A stretch of 32,203 bases of DNA from an uncultured Veillonellaceae bacterium (lineage in GTDB: Bacteria > Bacillota > Negativicutes > Selenomonadales > Selenomonadaceae). The stretch spans positions 1 to 32,203 of the forward strand of contig OMZT01000119.1 in assembly GCA_900315615.1 (NCBI GenBank), in the 5' to 3' direction. Position numbers and translations under genes: made by a program. How positions within the stretch are numbered: position 1 is the stretch's first letter; every line of letters starts with the position of its first letter. Below, in pieces: positions 7,812-16,332 of this stretch. The notes under the pieces were generated by a model, which was given only the letters and a program-made list of their open reading frames with translations, made no database searches and was not told the origin of the DNA.

Positions 7812-10363
7812 TTATTATCATCCTTCTCCGCAGCAGCCTTTGCCGCCTTCTTCTCCTCGGCCTTCTTGTTGGCTTCAGTTATAGATGTCTTGATTTCCTC
7901 CATAGTATATGCTTCTATTATGTCTCCCTCGTGGAAGTCACGGAAGTCCTTTATGGTAATACCACATTCATATCCTGCAGAAACTTTCTTCACGTCATCC
8001 TTGAAACGGCGCAAGCCATCGAGCTCGCCGTCAAATATCTCTATATTGTCGCGGATGATACGTATCTTGGAATTGTTATGTATTTCACCCTCAAGCACAT
8101 AGGATCCAGCGACAAGAGCTTTCGAGAACTTCATGACCTGACGTATCTCCACGCGTCCCTGAACGACTTCCTTGTACTTCGGTGCGAGCATTCCGCTCAT
8201 CGCGTCCTTCACATCATTCAGTGCGTCATAGATAACACGGTATGTACGGATATCAACATCCTCATTTTCTGCAAGCTTCTTAGCCTTTGCATCAGGGCGC
8301 ACGTTAAATGCGATAATGATAGCATTCGACGCGGAAGCGAGCATGACGTCAGACTCATTCACAGCGCCGACGCCCGAATGAACGATGGAGACGCGTACCT
8401 CCTCATTCTTATTCAGAGAGAGGAGAGATCCCGTAAGTGCCTCGACAGAGCCCTGTACATCCGCCTTTATAACGATATTCAGGTCTTTTATATTACCTTC
8501 CTGGATCTGCTGGAAGAGATCGTCAAGCGAAACCTTCTTCTTGTTGATGAGATGTGTACGCTCCCGCTCTATACGATGTTCAGCGATAGACTTTGCCTGC
8601 TTCTCTTCGAGAACGGCCAGTTTATCACCAGCATCAGGCACATCATTTAGCCCAAGCACCTCGACCGGAACGGATGGGCCTGCCTTGCGCACGTTATCCC
8701 CACGGTCATTGACCATTGCGCGCACCTTGCCATACGTCTTGCCCGCAATGATGAAGTCACCAATCCTCAGGGTACCATTCTGCACCAATACGGTAGCTAC
8801 AGGGCCACGTCCCTTATCGAGCTGAGCCTCAACGATAACTCCGCGTGCATCACGGTTCGGATTTGCCTTCAGCTCCTGGACATCTGCTATCAAAAGGATG
8901 TTCTCCAAAAGATCATCTATACCAATCTTCTTCTTTGCAGAAACCGGCACCATAATGGTATCTCCGCCCCATTCTTCAGAGACGAGTCCTTGCTCCATCA
9001 ATTCCTGCTTCACTATATCAGGATTTGCTCCTGGCTTATCTATCTTGTTGATTGCGACCAATATAGGCACACCTGCAGACTTTGCATGATGAATAGCTTC
9101 TATGGTCTGCGGCATGACTCCGTCATCTGCTGCGACAACGAGTACTGCGATATCCGTAACCTGTGCTCCGCGTGCGCGCATAGCCGTGAAAGCCTCATGG
9201 CCAGGCGTATCGAGGAATACGATCTTGCGCCCCTTGCAATTCACTTGGTATGCACCTATGCGCTGCGTAATTCCGCCAGCCTCATGAGTAGACACAGATG
9301 TCTTCCTGATAACATCGAGCAATGACGTCTTACCATGGTCAACATGTCCCATAACCGTCACAACAGGAGGACGAGGTACGAGGCTCTTCGGATCATCCTC
9401 TATCTCCGGGATCTCCGTCGGATCAACCTCTGGTGGCAATTCCTCACATGATACACCGAATTCGCTCGCCACGAGTGCCGCCGTATCGAAGTCAATCTCC
9501 TGGTTGATTGTGGCCATAACGCCCATCATGAACAGCTTCTTGATGACTTCTGCCGCCGTACAGCTCATCTTGCTGGCAAGATCCTTAACGATTATATTTT
9601 CACCGACCTTTATATGCTTAGGACGCGCGATGATCGTCTTAGGTGCTTGCTGCTTATTATTCTTGCGGTTCTTGCGATGGTTATTGTTCTTTCCGCTCAG
9701 CCGTCTGTCATTGTTCTGGAAGCGTCCATTCTTGTTATTATTCGTGAAATGTCCGCCTTTGCCACCGTTGTTCCCATTGCCATTCTTGCCGGTGTTGTTC
9801 TTACTACCAGAAGCATTCCTATTTCCAGAATTACCCGCATTATGTGAATTACGTGAGGTATTATTGTTCATATTATTACGTCCAGCACCATTCTTATGAT
9901 CCTGATGTGACTGCTGACCGCTGGTATTGCCATGTGCCGGCTGACTCCTGCGCTCCTTATTGTCATTTTGTGCATGTGCATCAGCTTCAGACTGGCGCTT
10001 CACCTTTGATACGGTGTTACCAGCCATCTTTGCCGTGGTATGGGTATGCACATCAGTAGTCTTCTTTGCATCATTACCACTGTCGCGATGTGCACTGCTT
10101 TCGGTATGCTTAACAGCCTTCTTCGTAACATCAGACTCATGTGTGTTCGTTGCCTTTGCTGGAGCATGCTTACTCTTTACTTCTGCCTTTGCAGCTGCAC
10201 CTTCCTGACTGTTGAACACACCTTTGAGCATGTTACGTTCATCATCACCGACAGTACTTGCATGGCTCTTAACCTTTATACCATGGCGTGCCAGTACATT
10301 CAGCACGACCTTGCTTTCTGTATTGAATTCTCTGGCGAGATCATAAACTCTATATTTTGACAT
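7808..10363 (-). CDS. infB: Translation initiation factor IF-2
   Basis: IF-2 is a GTPase that places fMet-tRNA on the 30S subunit and promotes subunit joining. The 851-residue protein has a first IF2_N helix bundle at 1-50, a low-complexity linker, a second IF2_N at about 255-310, then the G domain with GHVDHGKT at 339-346, DTPGHEAF near 385 and NKID near 441, followed by domains II-IV. The linker at about 130-240 is dominated by Asn, Gly, His and Lys rather than the more common Ala/Glu/Pro mix. The ATG is preceded by GGAGGTAAG. The gene sits between ylxQ and rbfA as in most Firmicutes. Confidence 0.98.
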   Translation of the reverse strand: MSKYRVYDLAREFNTESKVVLNVLARHGIKVKSHASTVGDDERNMLKGVFNSQEGAAAKAEVKSKHAPAKATNTHESDVTKKAVKHTESSAHRDSGNDAKKTTDVHTHTTAKMAGNTVSKVKRQSEADAHAQNDNKERRSQPAHGNTSGQQSHQDHKNGAGRNNMNNNTSRNSHNAGNSGNRNASGSKNNTGKNGNGNNGGKGGHFTNNNKNGRFQNNDRRLSGKNNNHRKNRKNNKQQAPKTIIARPKHIKVGENIIVKDLASKMSCTAAEVIKKLFMMGVMATINQEIDFDTAALVASEFGVSCEELPPEVDPTEIPEIEDDPKSLVPRPPVVTVMGHVDHGKTSLLDVIRKTSVSTHEAGGITQRIGAYQVNCKGRKIVFLDTPGHEAFTAMRARGAQVTDIAVLVVAADDGVMPQTIEAIHHAKSAGVPILVAINKIDKPGANPDIVKQELMEQGLVSEEWGGDTIMVPVSAKKKIGIDDLLENILLIADVQELKANPNRDARGVIVEAQLDKGRGPVATVLVQNGTLRIGDFIIAGKTYGKVRAMVNDRGDNVRKAGPSVPVEVLGLNDVPDAGDKLAVLEEKQAKSIAEHRIERERTHLINKKKVSLDDLFQQIQEGNIKDLNIVIKADVQGSVEALTGSLLSLNKNEEVRVSIVHSGVGAVNESDVMLASASNAIIIAFNVRPDAKAKKLAENEDVDIRTYRVIYDALNDVKDAMSGMLAPKYKEVVQGRVEIRQVMKFSKALVAGSYVLEGEIHNNSKIRIIRDNIEIFDGELDGLRRFKDDVKKVSAGYECGITIKDFRDFHEGDIIEAYTMEEIKTSITEANKKAEEKKAAKAAAEKDDNK

Positions 10364-10383
10364 GAACTTACCTCCGTCTCACA

Positions 10384-10719
10384 TTATCTCATCATAGCGT
10401 CTCCTTCTCCTGCAGGTATGAGCGATTCAATTGCCTCTGCAAAGCCCTTGTCCAATACCGTCACCACGGCACGCATATCTGCACCGATAGCATGTCCCAT
10501 CCGTTCCTTATCCAGGACACGAAAAAAAGGTATGCCGAAACGCTCGGCTAGTTTGCTATATTCACTGGACGCCTTGCCGGAAGCATCATCTGCCACCAAA
10601 AGGCACGCTGCTTTCCCGGATGTCACCGCTGTCCTTGCTGCAAAATCACCGGATGCAATCTTTCCGGAACGTTGCGCAAGGCCCAGGAGATTCGAGATTT
10701 TATCTTCTTGTATACTCAT
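10384..10719 (-). CDS. L7Ae-family RNA-binding protein YlxQ
   Basis: The 111-residue product belongs to the L7Ae/L30e/S12e family found between ylxR and infB in Firmicutes, often called YlxQ. Members recognise kink-turn RNA and bind ribosomal or RNase P RNA; the exact role is unsettled. The N-terminus LLGLAQRSGKIASGD and the following CLLVADDAS strand are typical. It overlaps rnpM by 4 bp (ATGA), and infB begins 20 bp after its stop. The extended C-terminus EAIESLIPAGEGDAMMR is less conserved. Confidence 0.9.
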   Translation of the reverse strand: MSIQEDKISNLLGLAQRSGKIASGDFAARTAVTSGKAACLLVADDASGKASSEYSKLAERFGIPFFRVLDKERMGHAIGADMRAVVTVLDKGFAEAIESLIPAGEGDAMMR

Positions 10720-10991
10720 TCTATATCACCCTGTGTGTACAGCTCCTCCAAAAGGTCATCGTATACTCTCTGAGGAACTTCGCTCCTAAAAGAGCGTTCC
10801 AGGCTGTGTTTTTTCTTTGCCGCTGCAAAGCAGTCTTTTTTGCGGCATATATACGCACCACGTCCGGACTTCTTTCCCGTAAGATCTATCGAGAATTCTC
10901 CCTCCGGGCTGCGGACAATACGTATCATTTCTCTTTTCGTATGTGGCATATTACATCCTATGCACATACGTTCAGGTATCTTCTTTCCCAT
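10716..10991 (-). CDS. rnpM: YlxR/RnpM family RNA-binding protein
   Basis: YlxR (RnpM) has been described as an RNase P modulator in Bacillus. The 91-residue protein shows the family signature: PERMCIGCN near the N-terminus with two Cys, RIVRSPEG, and SGRGAYICRKKDC with two further Cys that could bind metal. It follows nusA by 12 bp and overlaps ylxQ by 4 bp. The ribosome site is weak: the best purine-rich stretch is about 20 nt upstream and inside the nusA tail, so expression may depend on coupling to nusA translation. Confidence 0.92.
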   Translation of the reverse strand: MGKKIPERMCIGCNMPHTKREMIRIVRSPEGEFSIDLTGKKSGRGAYICRKKDCFAAAKKKHSLERSFRSEVPQRVYDDLLEELYTQGDIE

Positions 10992-11003
10992 ATAATAGCA
11001 CGC

Positions 11004-12203
11004 TTACGCGTCCTCCTCAGGTGTCTCGTCTGCAATCTCATCTATAGGAGAATCATATCCGTCCGGAGAATCAGCCGAAAAGCCTTCGCTGCCCTCTACT
11101 TCAACGACGTCCATGCTGTCATCAATATCATCTTCTCCAGCCTGGCTTTCGCTCTTTATGTCTATCTTCCAGTTGGTCAGCTTTGCTGCAAGACGAGCAT
11201 TCTGTCCCTCCTTGCCTATAGCCAAGGATAACTGTCCATCCGGTACCACGACTCTGGAAACCTTTTCTTCTTCATTGACAGCAACAGATATAGCCTGAGC
11301 AGGGCTCAGTGCATTCGCGATGTACTTTGCCGGATCTTCGTTCCACTTGACGATATCGATTTTCTCTCCGCGCAATTCATCTACTATATTCTGAACGCGC
11401 ATGCCCTTGTGTCCGACACATGACCCTACAGGATCCACGGCCTCGTCATTCGACCATACAGCGATCTTGGAACGCATACCCGGCTCACGTGCAACAGACT
11501 TGATCTCAACCGTCCCATCGTGTATCTCAGGAACCTCAAGTTCAAAAAGACGCTTCAAGAGTCCTGGATGCGTACGCGATATCACAATCTGCGGGCCGCG
11601 CGTCGTACGGCGCACCTCTGCAACATAAGCTCTGATACGGCTTCCGTATTCAAATTTCTCTCCAGGTATCTGTTCGGATATCGGCAAAACCGCCTCTGTC
11701 CTGCCAAGATCGATATATACTCCATGCGGTTCCACACGTTCTACGCGGCCCACGATGATATCTCCCTCTCGGCTTGAGAACTCATCATAGATCATTCCTC
11801 GCTCCGCCTCGCGTATGTGCTGCACGACGACTTGCTTAGCAGTCTGTGCGGCAACGCGGCCAAAGTTACGCGGAGTAACCTCTATCTCTACCGTATCGCC
11901 GATTTCTTTCTCCGGATCGATTGCCTTTGCCTGTCCGACAGAAATCTGCGTGATATCATCGTACACCTCATCGACGACGTCCTTTATAGCATACACATGA
12001 TAGTCACCCGTAAGGCGGTCAAGCATAACATGGACGTTCTGTGCCGACTGGAAATTACGCTTATACGCCGTAATGAGTGCTGCTTCTAAAGCATCAAATA
12101 TGACGTCAGGCGAAATGTCCCTTTCCTTGCATACTTCGTTCAATGCCTCCAGGAAGCCCTCACTATGGCTCTGCTCCTGCTTCTTTGCCCTTCTCTTTGC
12201 CAA
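11004..12203 (-). CDS. nusA: Transcription termination/antitermination factor NusA
   Basis: NusA binds RNA polymerase and influences pausing, termination and antitermination. The 399-residue protein has the N-terminal polymerase-binding domain (1-130), an S1 domain at about 135-200 ([21 protein letters not shown]), and two KH domains with [11 protein letters not shown] and [12 protein letters not shown]. It ends in an acidic tail of about 45 residues rich in Asp, Glu and Ser, in place of the AR repeats of proteobacterial NusA. The start codon is TTG at 12203, placed 8 nt after GGAGAGG; no ATG or GTG nearby fits. It follows rimP by 15 bp. Confidence 0.97.
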   Translation of the reverse strand: MAKRRAKKQEQSHSEGFLEALNEVCKERDISPDVIFDALEAALITAYKRNFQSAQNVHVMLDRLTGDYHVYAIKDVVDEVYDDITQISVGQAKAIDPEKEIGDTVEIEVTPRNFGRVAAQTAKQVVVQHIREAERGMIYDEFSSREGDIIVGRVERVEPHGVYIDLGRTEAVLPISEQIPGEKFEYGSRIRAYVAEVRRTTRGPQIVISRTHPGLLKRLFELEVPEIHDGTVEIKSVAREPGMRSKIAVWSNDEAVDPVGSCVGHKGMRVQNIVDELRGEKIDIVKWNEDPAKYIANALSPAQAISVAVNEEEKVSRVVVPDGQLSLAIGKEGQNARLAAKLTNWKIDIKSESQAGEDDIDDSMDVVEVEGSEGFSADSPDGYDSPIDEIADETPEEDA

Positions 12204-12218
12204 CTTGATTTCCTCTCC

Positions 12219-12671
12219 TTAAAAGTCTATATGCAAGCGCACCTGCGCTGCGTCCTTCAGTGATATGGTGTCATCCTCATCCAGTGTGATCGTCTTACCT
12301 GCACTATCATAAGCTGTAAGGACCCCGGTAATGACCTTTTCCCCATTTCTCTGAGCATATAATGTCACATCCACGGTCTTTCCCTGCTCACGAACAAAGT
12401 CGCGCTCCTTTGAAAGGACTCTATCGAGTCCAGGAGATGATACCTCTAAGATATAGCTGTCCTTTATGAGATCCTGCTTATCCAGTACCTCCTCGATCTT
12501 CTCGCTCAGTGCCTGACAGTCATCTATCCCAATGCCGCCTTCTTTATCAATGAACACACGCAGATAATAATCTTTTTCACGGGTATATGTAACATCTACA
12601 AGCTCAAGTTCAGATCCTTCAAGAAGCTGTTCCGTAATCTTGAAGACATCATCCTCGATCTTATTTGCCAC
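12219..12671 (-). CDS. rimP: Ribosome maturation factor RimP
   Basis: RimP assists late assembly of the 30S subunit. The product has an N-terminal alpha/beta domain with ELVDVTYTREKDYYLRVFID and the SPGLDR motif near residue 85, followed by the SH3-like C-terminal domain. Two starts are possible. The ATG at 12677 lies only 2-3 nt from GGAGG, too close. The GTG at 12671 has about 8 nt spacing and gives 150 residues, so I prefer it. This is the first gene of the translation operon, about 105 nt after the predicted transcription start. Confidence 0.95.
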   Translation of the reverse strand: MANKIEDDVFKITEQLLEGSELELVDVTYTREKDYYLRVFIDKEGGIGIDDCQALSEKIEEVLDKQDLIKDSYILEVSSPGLDRVLSKERDFVREQGKTVDVTLYAQRNGEKVITGVLTAYDSAGKTITLDEDDTISLKDAAQVRLHIDF

Positions 12672-12726
12672 AAACATCTCCTCCTTCTCATGTCTTATCT
12701 ATCATTTCATTATGTCCATACATAGA

Positions 12727-12756
12727 GTAAAGAGTGAGCCGAAGCCCACTCTTTAC
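12727..12756 (-). promoter_or_regulatory. Hairpin in the rimP operon leader
   Basis: Ten base pairs (12727-12736 with 12747-12756) plus a short inner stem closed by a TTCG-type loop on the minus strand lie between the predicted transcription start and rimP. No U-run follows, so it is not a normal terminator. It could protect the 5' end of the mRNA, be processed, or serve autoregulation. Confidence 0.55.
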
Positions 12757-12782
12757 ATAACTGCAATAAAATTCATGTCTAA

Positions 12783-12811
12783 AGTATATCATCAAACAGA
12801 CGATTTGTAAA
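12783..12811 (-). promoter_or_regulatory. Main promoter of the rimP-nusA-infB operon
   Basis: On the minus strand, TTTACA (12806-12811) and TATACT (12783-12788) are separated by exactly 17 bp, a near-consensus vegetative promoter. The expected start is close to 12776. A second possible -35, TTGACA at 12884-12889, overlaps the stop of the upstream gene with a poorly spaced TATGAT (19 bp) and may add a weaker promoter. Confidence 0.85.
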
Positions 12812-12885
12812 CTATTTTTTATGAGATGATGTATCAGGCAAACTATTGGGGCAACATTATCATATGATTCTATTTAAAAGGAGTG

Positions 12886-13302
12886 TCAAGATAGCTTTCT
12901 CCTATAATACGGACTGTGTCTTGCCTTGGGTTGTCCCAATATTTCGGCATAGATCACAGCCTGCTGCATGGTCGAAGGAGTTATCATTACGCCTTCGGTA
13001 TCCGCCCTGACTTCACCATCGTAGTCAGGAAGCTCTGCTTCTTTTATATACGCAGCTTTCTCCTTGGCACGGGTCATATCTCGGGTCGTACGATCCTCTG
13101 CTGCATATGTTTCGCGATGAAGCATTGAATCTATGTCACCGGATGCTATAGATGGATCGAGCTTTGGCATACGCACACTTATGCGCTGCTGTATATCACG
13201 CAATTTAGCAGTATTTCGTGGTCTTGTACGCTTATTGCGGCTTTTTCCGAATGCCCAGATTGCAAAGAATACTAACATGAAACATATATCCCACATATCC
13301 AT
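12886..13302 (-). CDS. Small membrane-anchored protein following floA; unknown function
   Basis: The 138-residue product has one N-terminal hydrophobic segment at about residues 5-18, followed by a strongly basic stretch (KSRNKRTRPRN). By the positive-inside rule the rest should lie in the cytoplasm. Residues 30-95 are predicted helical and charged, and the tail ends in a basic PYYRRKLS. I do not recognise a domain. It begins 27 bp after floA and has AGGGGATG before the ATG, so it is probably the third gene of the nfeD-floA operon and may work with the flotillin scaffold. That link is inference from position only. Confidence 0.7.
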   Translation of the reverse strand: MDMWDICFMLVFFAIWAFGKSRNKRTRPRNTAKLRDIQQRISVRMPKLDPSIASGDIDSMLHRETYAAEDRTTRDMTRAKEKAAYIKEAELPDYDGEVRADTEGVMITPSTMQQAVIYAEILGQPKARHSPYYRRKLS

Positions 13303-13329
13303 AAGAACATCCCCTTCGCCCTGGACATA

Positions 13330-14340
13330 TTATTTTCCGCCAGATGGTATTGGTGGAGGTGTGGTCTTCTTCTGGCCGCCGACATGGCTTATTGCATCTC
13401 GCATGTCAGTATCCGCCTGCACGTTCTTTAGATTCATATAATCCATAACGCCCAGGTTTCCACTTCGCAAGGCTTCTGCCATCGCATGCGGCACTTCCGC
13501 CTGTGCCTTCACAACACTTGCTTCCATTTCCTGCGTATATGCCTTCATCTCTTGTTCCTTCGCAACGGCCATTGCCCTACGCTCTTCAGCTTTGGCCTGC
13601 GCTATGCGCTTATCAGCCTCTGCCTGATCTGTCTGAAGCTCTGCACCAATATTCCTGCCAACATCTACATCAGCTATATCAATAGAAAGTATCTCAAAAG
13701 CCGTACCGGCATCCAGCCCCTTTCCAAGAACCGTCTTTGATATATCATCAGGACTTTCGAGTACATCGGTATGAGCCTCTGCTGAGCCGACCGTCGTTAC
13801 TATTCCCTCGCCGACACGCGCTATGATGGTAGGCTCGCCAGCGCCACCGACGAGCCTGTCTATATTTGCACGCACTGTAACGCGCGCCTTGATCTTAAGT
13901 TCTATGCCGTTCTTGGCCACAGCGGATACGACAGGTGTCTCTATGACCTTCGGATTGACACTCATCTGCACGGCCTCGAGCACATCCCTTCCAGCGAGGT
14001 CGATGGCTGCAGCCCGCTCGAACGGCAGTGTAATCTGTGCTCTATGTGCAGCGATAAGAGCATCTACCACCTTATCAACGTTACCTCCCGCAAGATAATG
14101 TGCCTCTAGCTGATCCACATGCACTCCTAGCCCGGCCTTATTTGCCTTGATCAGTGGCAAAACAATTTTATCTGGCGGAACGCGGCGAAGGCGCATGCCT
14201 ACGAGAGTAAAGATATTTACCGTAACGTTCGCCGCAATAGCCGATATCCAAAGCCCAACCGGCACGAAGTACAGCAGGACCATCACGGCAATGACAATCA
14301 GAACAAGAATAAAGCCAGCACTTATCAACGAACCCATCAT
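13330..14340 (-). CDS. floA: Flotillin-like protein FloA
   Basis: FloA proteins form membrane scaffolds in functional microdomains. The 336-residue product begins with a hydrophobic hairpin segment (about 5-30), then the SPFH region, with [19 protein letters not shown] and [18 protein letters not shown] typical of the bacterial FloA family. A long Ala/Glu/Lys-rich helix at 230-290 suits oligomerisation. The C-terminus ends in a PPPIPSGGK tail. It overlaps nfeD by 4 bp; AGGAGG lies 4 nt before the first ATG and 7 nt before a second at 14337, so the second may be the true start. Confidence 0.95.
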   Translation of the reverse strand: MMGSLISAGFILVLIVIAVMVLLYFVPVGLWISAIAANVTVNIFTLVGMRLRRVPPDKIVLPLIKANKAGLGVHVDQLEAHYLAGGNVDKVVDALIAAHRAQITLPFERAAAIDLAGRDVLEAVQMSVNPKVIETPVVSAVAKNGIELKIKARVTVRANIDRLVGGAGEPTIIARVGEGIVTTVGSAEAHTDVLESPDDISKTVLGKGLDAGTAFEILSIDIADVDVGRNIGAELQTDQAEADKRIAQAKAEERRAMAVAKEQEMKAYTQEMEASVVKAQAEVPHAMAEALRSGNLGVMDYMNLKNVQADTDMRDAISHVGGQKKTTPPPIPSGGK

Positions 14341-14981
14341 ATATCCTCCTTTACGCGACGCACAACGACACGGCTTCCATTCACAGAAGCGACAATCACC
14401 TTTTCACCCTTCTTTATGTACGATCCGTCTGACACGACGTCCACGGGATTCCCATCGATTTCTACTACACCAGCAGGTCTTAGGTCTGTGCTCGCGATCC
14501 CTACATGCCCCAGCAACTCATCATGCGACTCGGCACTAACGAATCCATGGTCTGTAGTTGATTCATTCCTCAGGACGACACGATTCCATAGCTTGCTCGA
14601 TGGCAGTTTCTTCAGTATCAGGACGAATATAAATACCGCAATAATAGCCGCGGCCAACAGCGCATAGAGTCCATTGATGTCTCCCCCTAGCGCAAGTACC
14701 AGGCTATACGCCATGAGGGCAACACCAATACCGGCTATCAAGCCTATCGTTGGCAATAATATCTCAACTGCTATGCACAATATTCCCATCAGAAACAAGC
14801 CTATCTGATTCAGGCTGACGAGCCCATGTACATATTGAGCACCAAACAGTATGCCAGCTGCAACAAGCCCAAGCAATACGCCAGCGCCAACACCTCCCGT
14901 CTTTATCTCGACAAGGAACGATAAGATGATAATTGCCGCCAGCAATATCCTAAGTGCCGGCATTCCCGCCACCATATCCAT
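14337..14981 (-). CDS. NfeD-like membrane protein, short form
   Basis: NfeD proteins pair with flotillins. This 214-residue form lacks the ClpP-like protease domain of long NfeD and has several hydrophobic segments (about 5-25, 30-55, 60-85, 85-105 and 110-125), followed by a soluble OB-fold domain at about 150-214 ([42 protein letters not shown]). An upstream ATG at 15026 has no ribosome site, while the ATG at 14981 follows GGGGTGATTTT and gives a normal N-terminus. Gene order nfeD-floA is the usual one. Confidence 0.92.
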   Translation of the reverse strand: MDMVAGMPALRILLAAIIILSFLVEIKTGGVGAGVLLGLVAAGILFGAQYVHGLVSLNQIGLFLMGILCIAVEILLPTIGLIAGIGVALMAYSLVLALGGDINGLYALLAAAIIAVFIFVLILKKLPSSKLWNRVVLRNESTTDHGFVSAESHDELLGHVGIASTDLRPAGVVEIDGNPVDVVSDGSYIKKGEKVIVASVNGSRVVVRRVKEDI

Positions 14982-15056
14982 AAAATCACCCCAATCAGAA
15001 GAGTATATATATGTATGTTTATTCAACGAATTCAGTCATATATCCTTGTTTAAGGC

Positions 15057-15087
15057 AAAAAAATACCACCCCGATAAAGGGTGGTAT
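15057..15087 (-). terminator. Intrinsic terminator after yqeY
   Basis: A perfect 9-bp stem (15063-15071 with 15079-15087) is followed on the minus strand by seven T's, 5 bp beyond the yqeY stop. It separates rpsU-yqeY from the nfeD-floA operon. Confidence 0.92.
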
Positions 15088-15091
15088 CTCT

Positions 15092-15538
15092 TTACTTGTT
15101 CAGTGCTTCGCGGACAAGCTGGTTCACCATCTTGCCATCGGCACGGCCCTTAACCTGAGGCATCAGCATCCCCATGACCTTGCCCATGTCCTTTGGCGTT
15201 GATGCACCTGTCTTCGCAACAGCATCAGCAACCAGTTCTTTTACCTTGTCCTCAGAAAGCTGTTCTGGCAGATACTTCAGCAGATATGAGATCTCTTCCT
15301 CTGTCTGCTTCACAAGGTCGTCACGATTACCCTTCTTGAATTCCTCTATGGACTCGCGGCGGGACTTTACTTCCTTGCTTATAACTGCGATGACATCATC
15401 ATCACCGAGCTCTTTCTTGCCATCGATTTCTGCTTGGCGGACTGCTCCGCGTACCATACGAATGACCGACAGCTTGAGCTTCTCATGAGCTTTCATCGCG
15501 GATTTCATGTCATCTGTCAGCTGATCCTTCAACGACAT
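15092..15538 (-). CDS. GatB/YqeY domain protein
   Basis: YqeY proteins resemble the tRNA-binding tail domain of GatB, the amidotransferase subunit, but stand alone. Their role is not well defined, although a link to translation is assumed. The 148-residue product shows LKDQLTDDMKSAMKAHEK at the N-terminus, EEISYLLKYLPEQLSEDK in the middle and MGKVMGMLMPQVKGRADGK near the end, the usual family signatures. It is 21 bp downstream of rpsU with a GGAGG ribosome site, and the two almost certainly form one transcript ending at the terminator at 15057. Confidence 0.93.
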   Translation of the reverse strand: MSLKDQLTDDMKSAMKAHEKLKLSVIRMVRGAVRQAEIDGKKELGDDDVIAVISKEVKSRRESIEEFKKGNRDDLVKQTEEEISYLLKYLPEQLSEDKVKELVADAVAKTGASTPKDMGKVMGMLMPQVKGRADGKMVNQLVREALNK

Positions 15539-15559
15539 ATGGTCAAGCCTCCAAAAAAG

Positions 15560-15739
15560 TCAACGGAACTTGCGCTTACGAGCAGCCTCTGACTTCTTCT
15601 TGCGCCTTACGCTCGGCTTCTCATAGTGTTCCCTTTTTCTTACCTCAGCCAGTGTGCCAGCTCTTTGGCAGGCACGCTTGAATCTGCGGAGAGCGCTGTC
15701 GATGGATTCGTTCTTCCCAATTTTGACTTCGTTTGCCAT
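15560..15739 (-). CDS. rpsU: 30S ribosomal protein bS21
   Basis: This is a 59-residue, very basic bS21. It carries the family core [37 protein letters not shown] and an RKRKFR tail. The open frame extends upstream to 15805, but the ATG at 15739 follows a very strong GGAGGGGGGG site and gives the standard N-terminus. bS21 helps 30S subunits start translation on natural mRNAs. It has its own near-consensus promoter with a palindrome over the -10 box, and is followed by yqeY. Confidence 0.97.
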   Translation of the reverse strand: MANEVKIGKNESIDSALRRFKRACQRAGTLAEVRKREHYEKPSVRRKKKSEAARKRKFR

Positions 15740-15804
15740 TAAGATTTCCCCCCCTCCGATTTTCTGGGGTACGCCGGCGCCCGGATGTCCCAAGGAGCCA
15801 GCCA

Positions 15805-15843
15805 CACTCGAACATTATACAATAGCTTCGAGTGCCATGTCAA
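15805..15843 (-). promoter_or_regulatory. rpsU promoter with inverted repeat over the -10 box
   Basis: On the minus strand, TTGACA (15838-15843) and TATAAT (15814-15819) are 18 bp apart, both hexamers perfect. An 8-bp inverted repeat, CACTCGAA/TTCGAGTG (15827-15834 and 15805-15812), is centred on the -10 box and reaches from the spacer past the start site. This could be a repressor operator. The leader to the rpsU ATG is about 70 nt and GC-rich. Confidence 0.85.
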
Positions 15844-15875
15844 CCAGTTTTGTAAAAACGCTATGCGTCATCACG

Positions 15876-16223
15876 TCAGCCCGGAGGCCACTGCATTGAC
15901 CTTCCTCCAAGAAGATGGAAGTGGAGATGCTTCACCGTCTGTCCGCCTTCCTCACCAGTATTGGCAACGACGCGGAAGCCCTTTTCCGCAACTTTGAGTT
16001 CTCTTGCAAGCTTTGGAATCACATCACACATGATATGAGAAACCAATTCCCGATCCTCATCCCCGAGTCCAAGAACGCTCTCAACATGCTTTTTAGGGAT
16101 AATCAGAACATGGACAGGTGCCTGCGGCTCCAGATCGCGGAACGCAGTTACCTGATCATCTTCATAGACAATATTTGAAGGTACCTGTCCCGACGCAATC
16201 TTACAGAAAATACAATCCGCCAT
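15876..16223 (-). CDS. HIT family nucleotide phosphohydrolase (HinT-like)
   Basis: Histidine-triad proteins of the HinT branch hydrolyse purine nucleoside phosphoramidates and other AMP conjugates. The 115-residue product has the N-terminal CIFCKIASGQVPSN with paired Cys, DLEPQAPVHVLIIPKKHV in the middle and the triad HLHFHLLGG near residue 100. An upstream in-frame start exists, but the ATG at 16223 follows GAGGGGGTG and gives the usual beginning. It has its own promoter 30 bp upstream and lies between mtaB and rpsU. Confidence 0.95.
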   Translation of the reverse strand: MADCIFCKIASGQVPSNIVYEDDQVTAFRDLEPQAPVHVLIIPKKHVESVLGLGDEDRELVSHIMCDVIPKLARELKVAEKGFRVVANTGEEGGQTVKHLHFHLLGGRSMQWPPG

Positions 16224-16249
16224 TTTTGCACCCCCTCTCTGATACAACA

Positions 16250-16277
16250 ATAGTAAACCACGTCGACTTTAAGTCAA
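16250..16277 (-). promoter_or_regulatory. Promoter of the HIT gene
   Basis: TTGACT (16272-16277) and TACTAT (16250-16255) with a 16-bp spacer lie just upstream of the HIT gene on the minus strand. The -10 matches consensus at four of six positions. Confidence 0.6.
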
Positions 16278-16332
16278 CTTTGTTCTATTTCGTTACAGTA
16301 ACATAAAAAACCTGCAAAAAAATTTTATTTTT

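Noticed and set aside
7931-8650. 239-codon plus-strand frame opposite infB
   Set aside because: It overlaps the conserved IF-2 C-terminal domains, and its composition is that of a complementary-strand shadow.
15560-15805. Longer rpsU frame starting at 15805
   Set aside because: The extra 22 residues would cover the promoter and leader; the internal ATG has a very strong ribosome site and the normal bS21 start.
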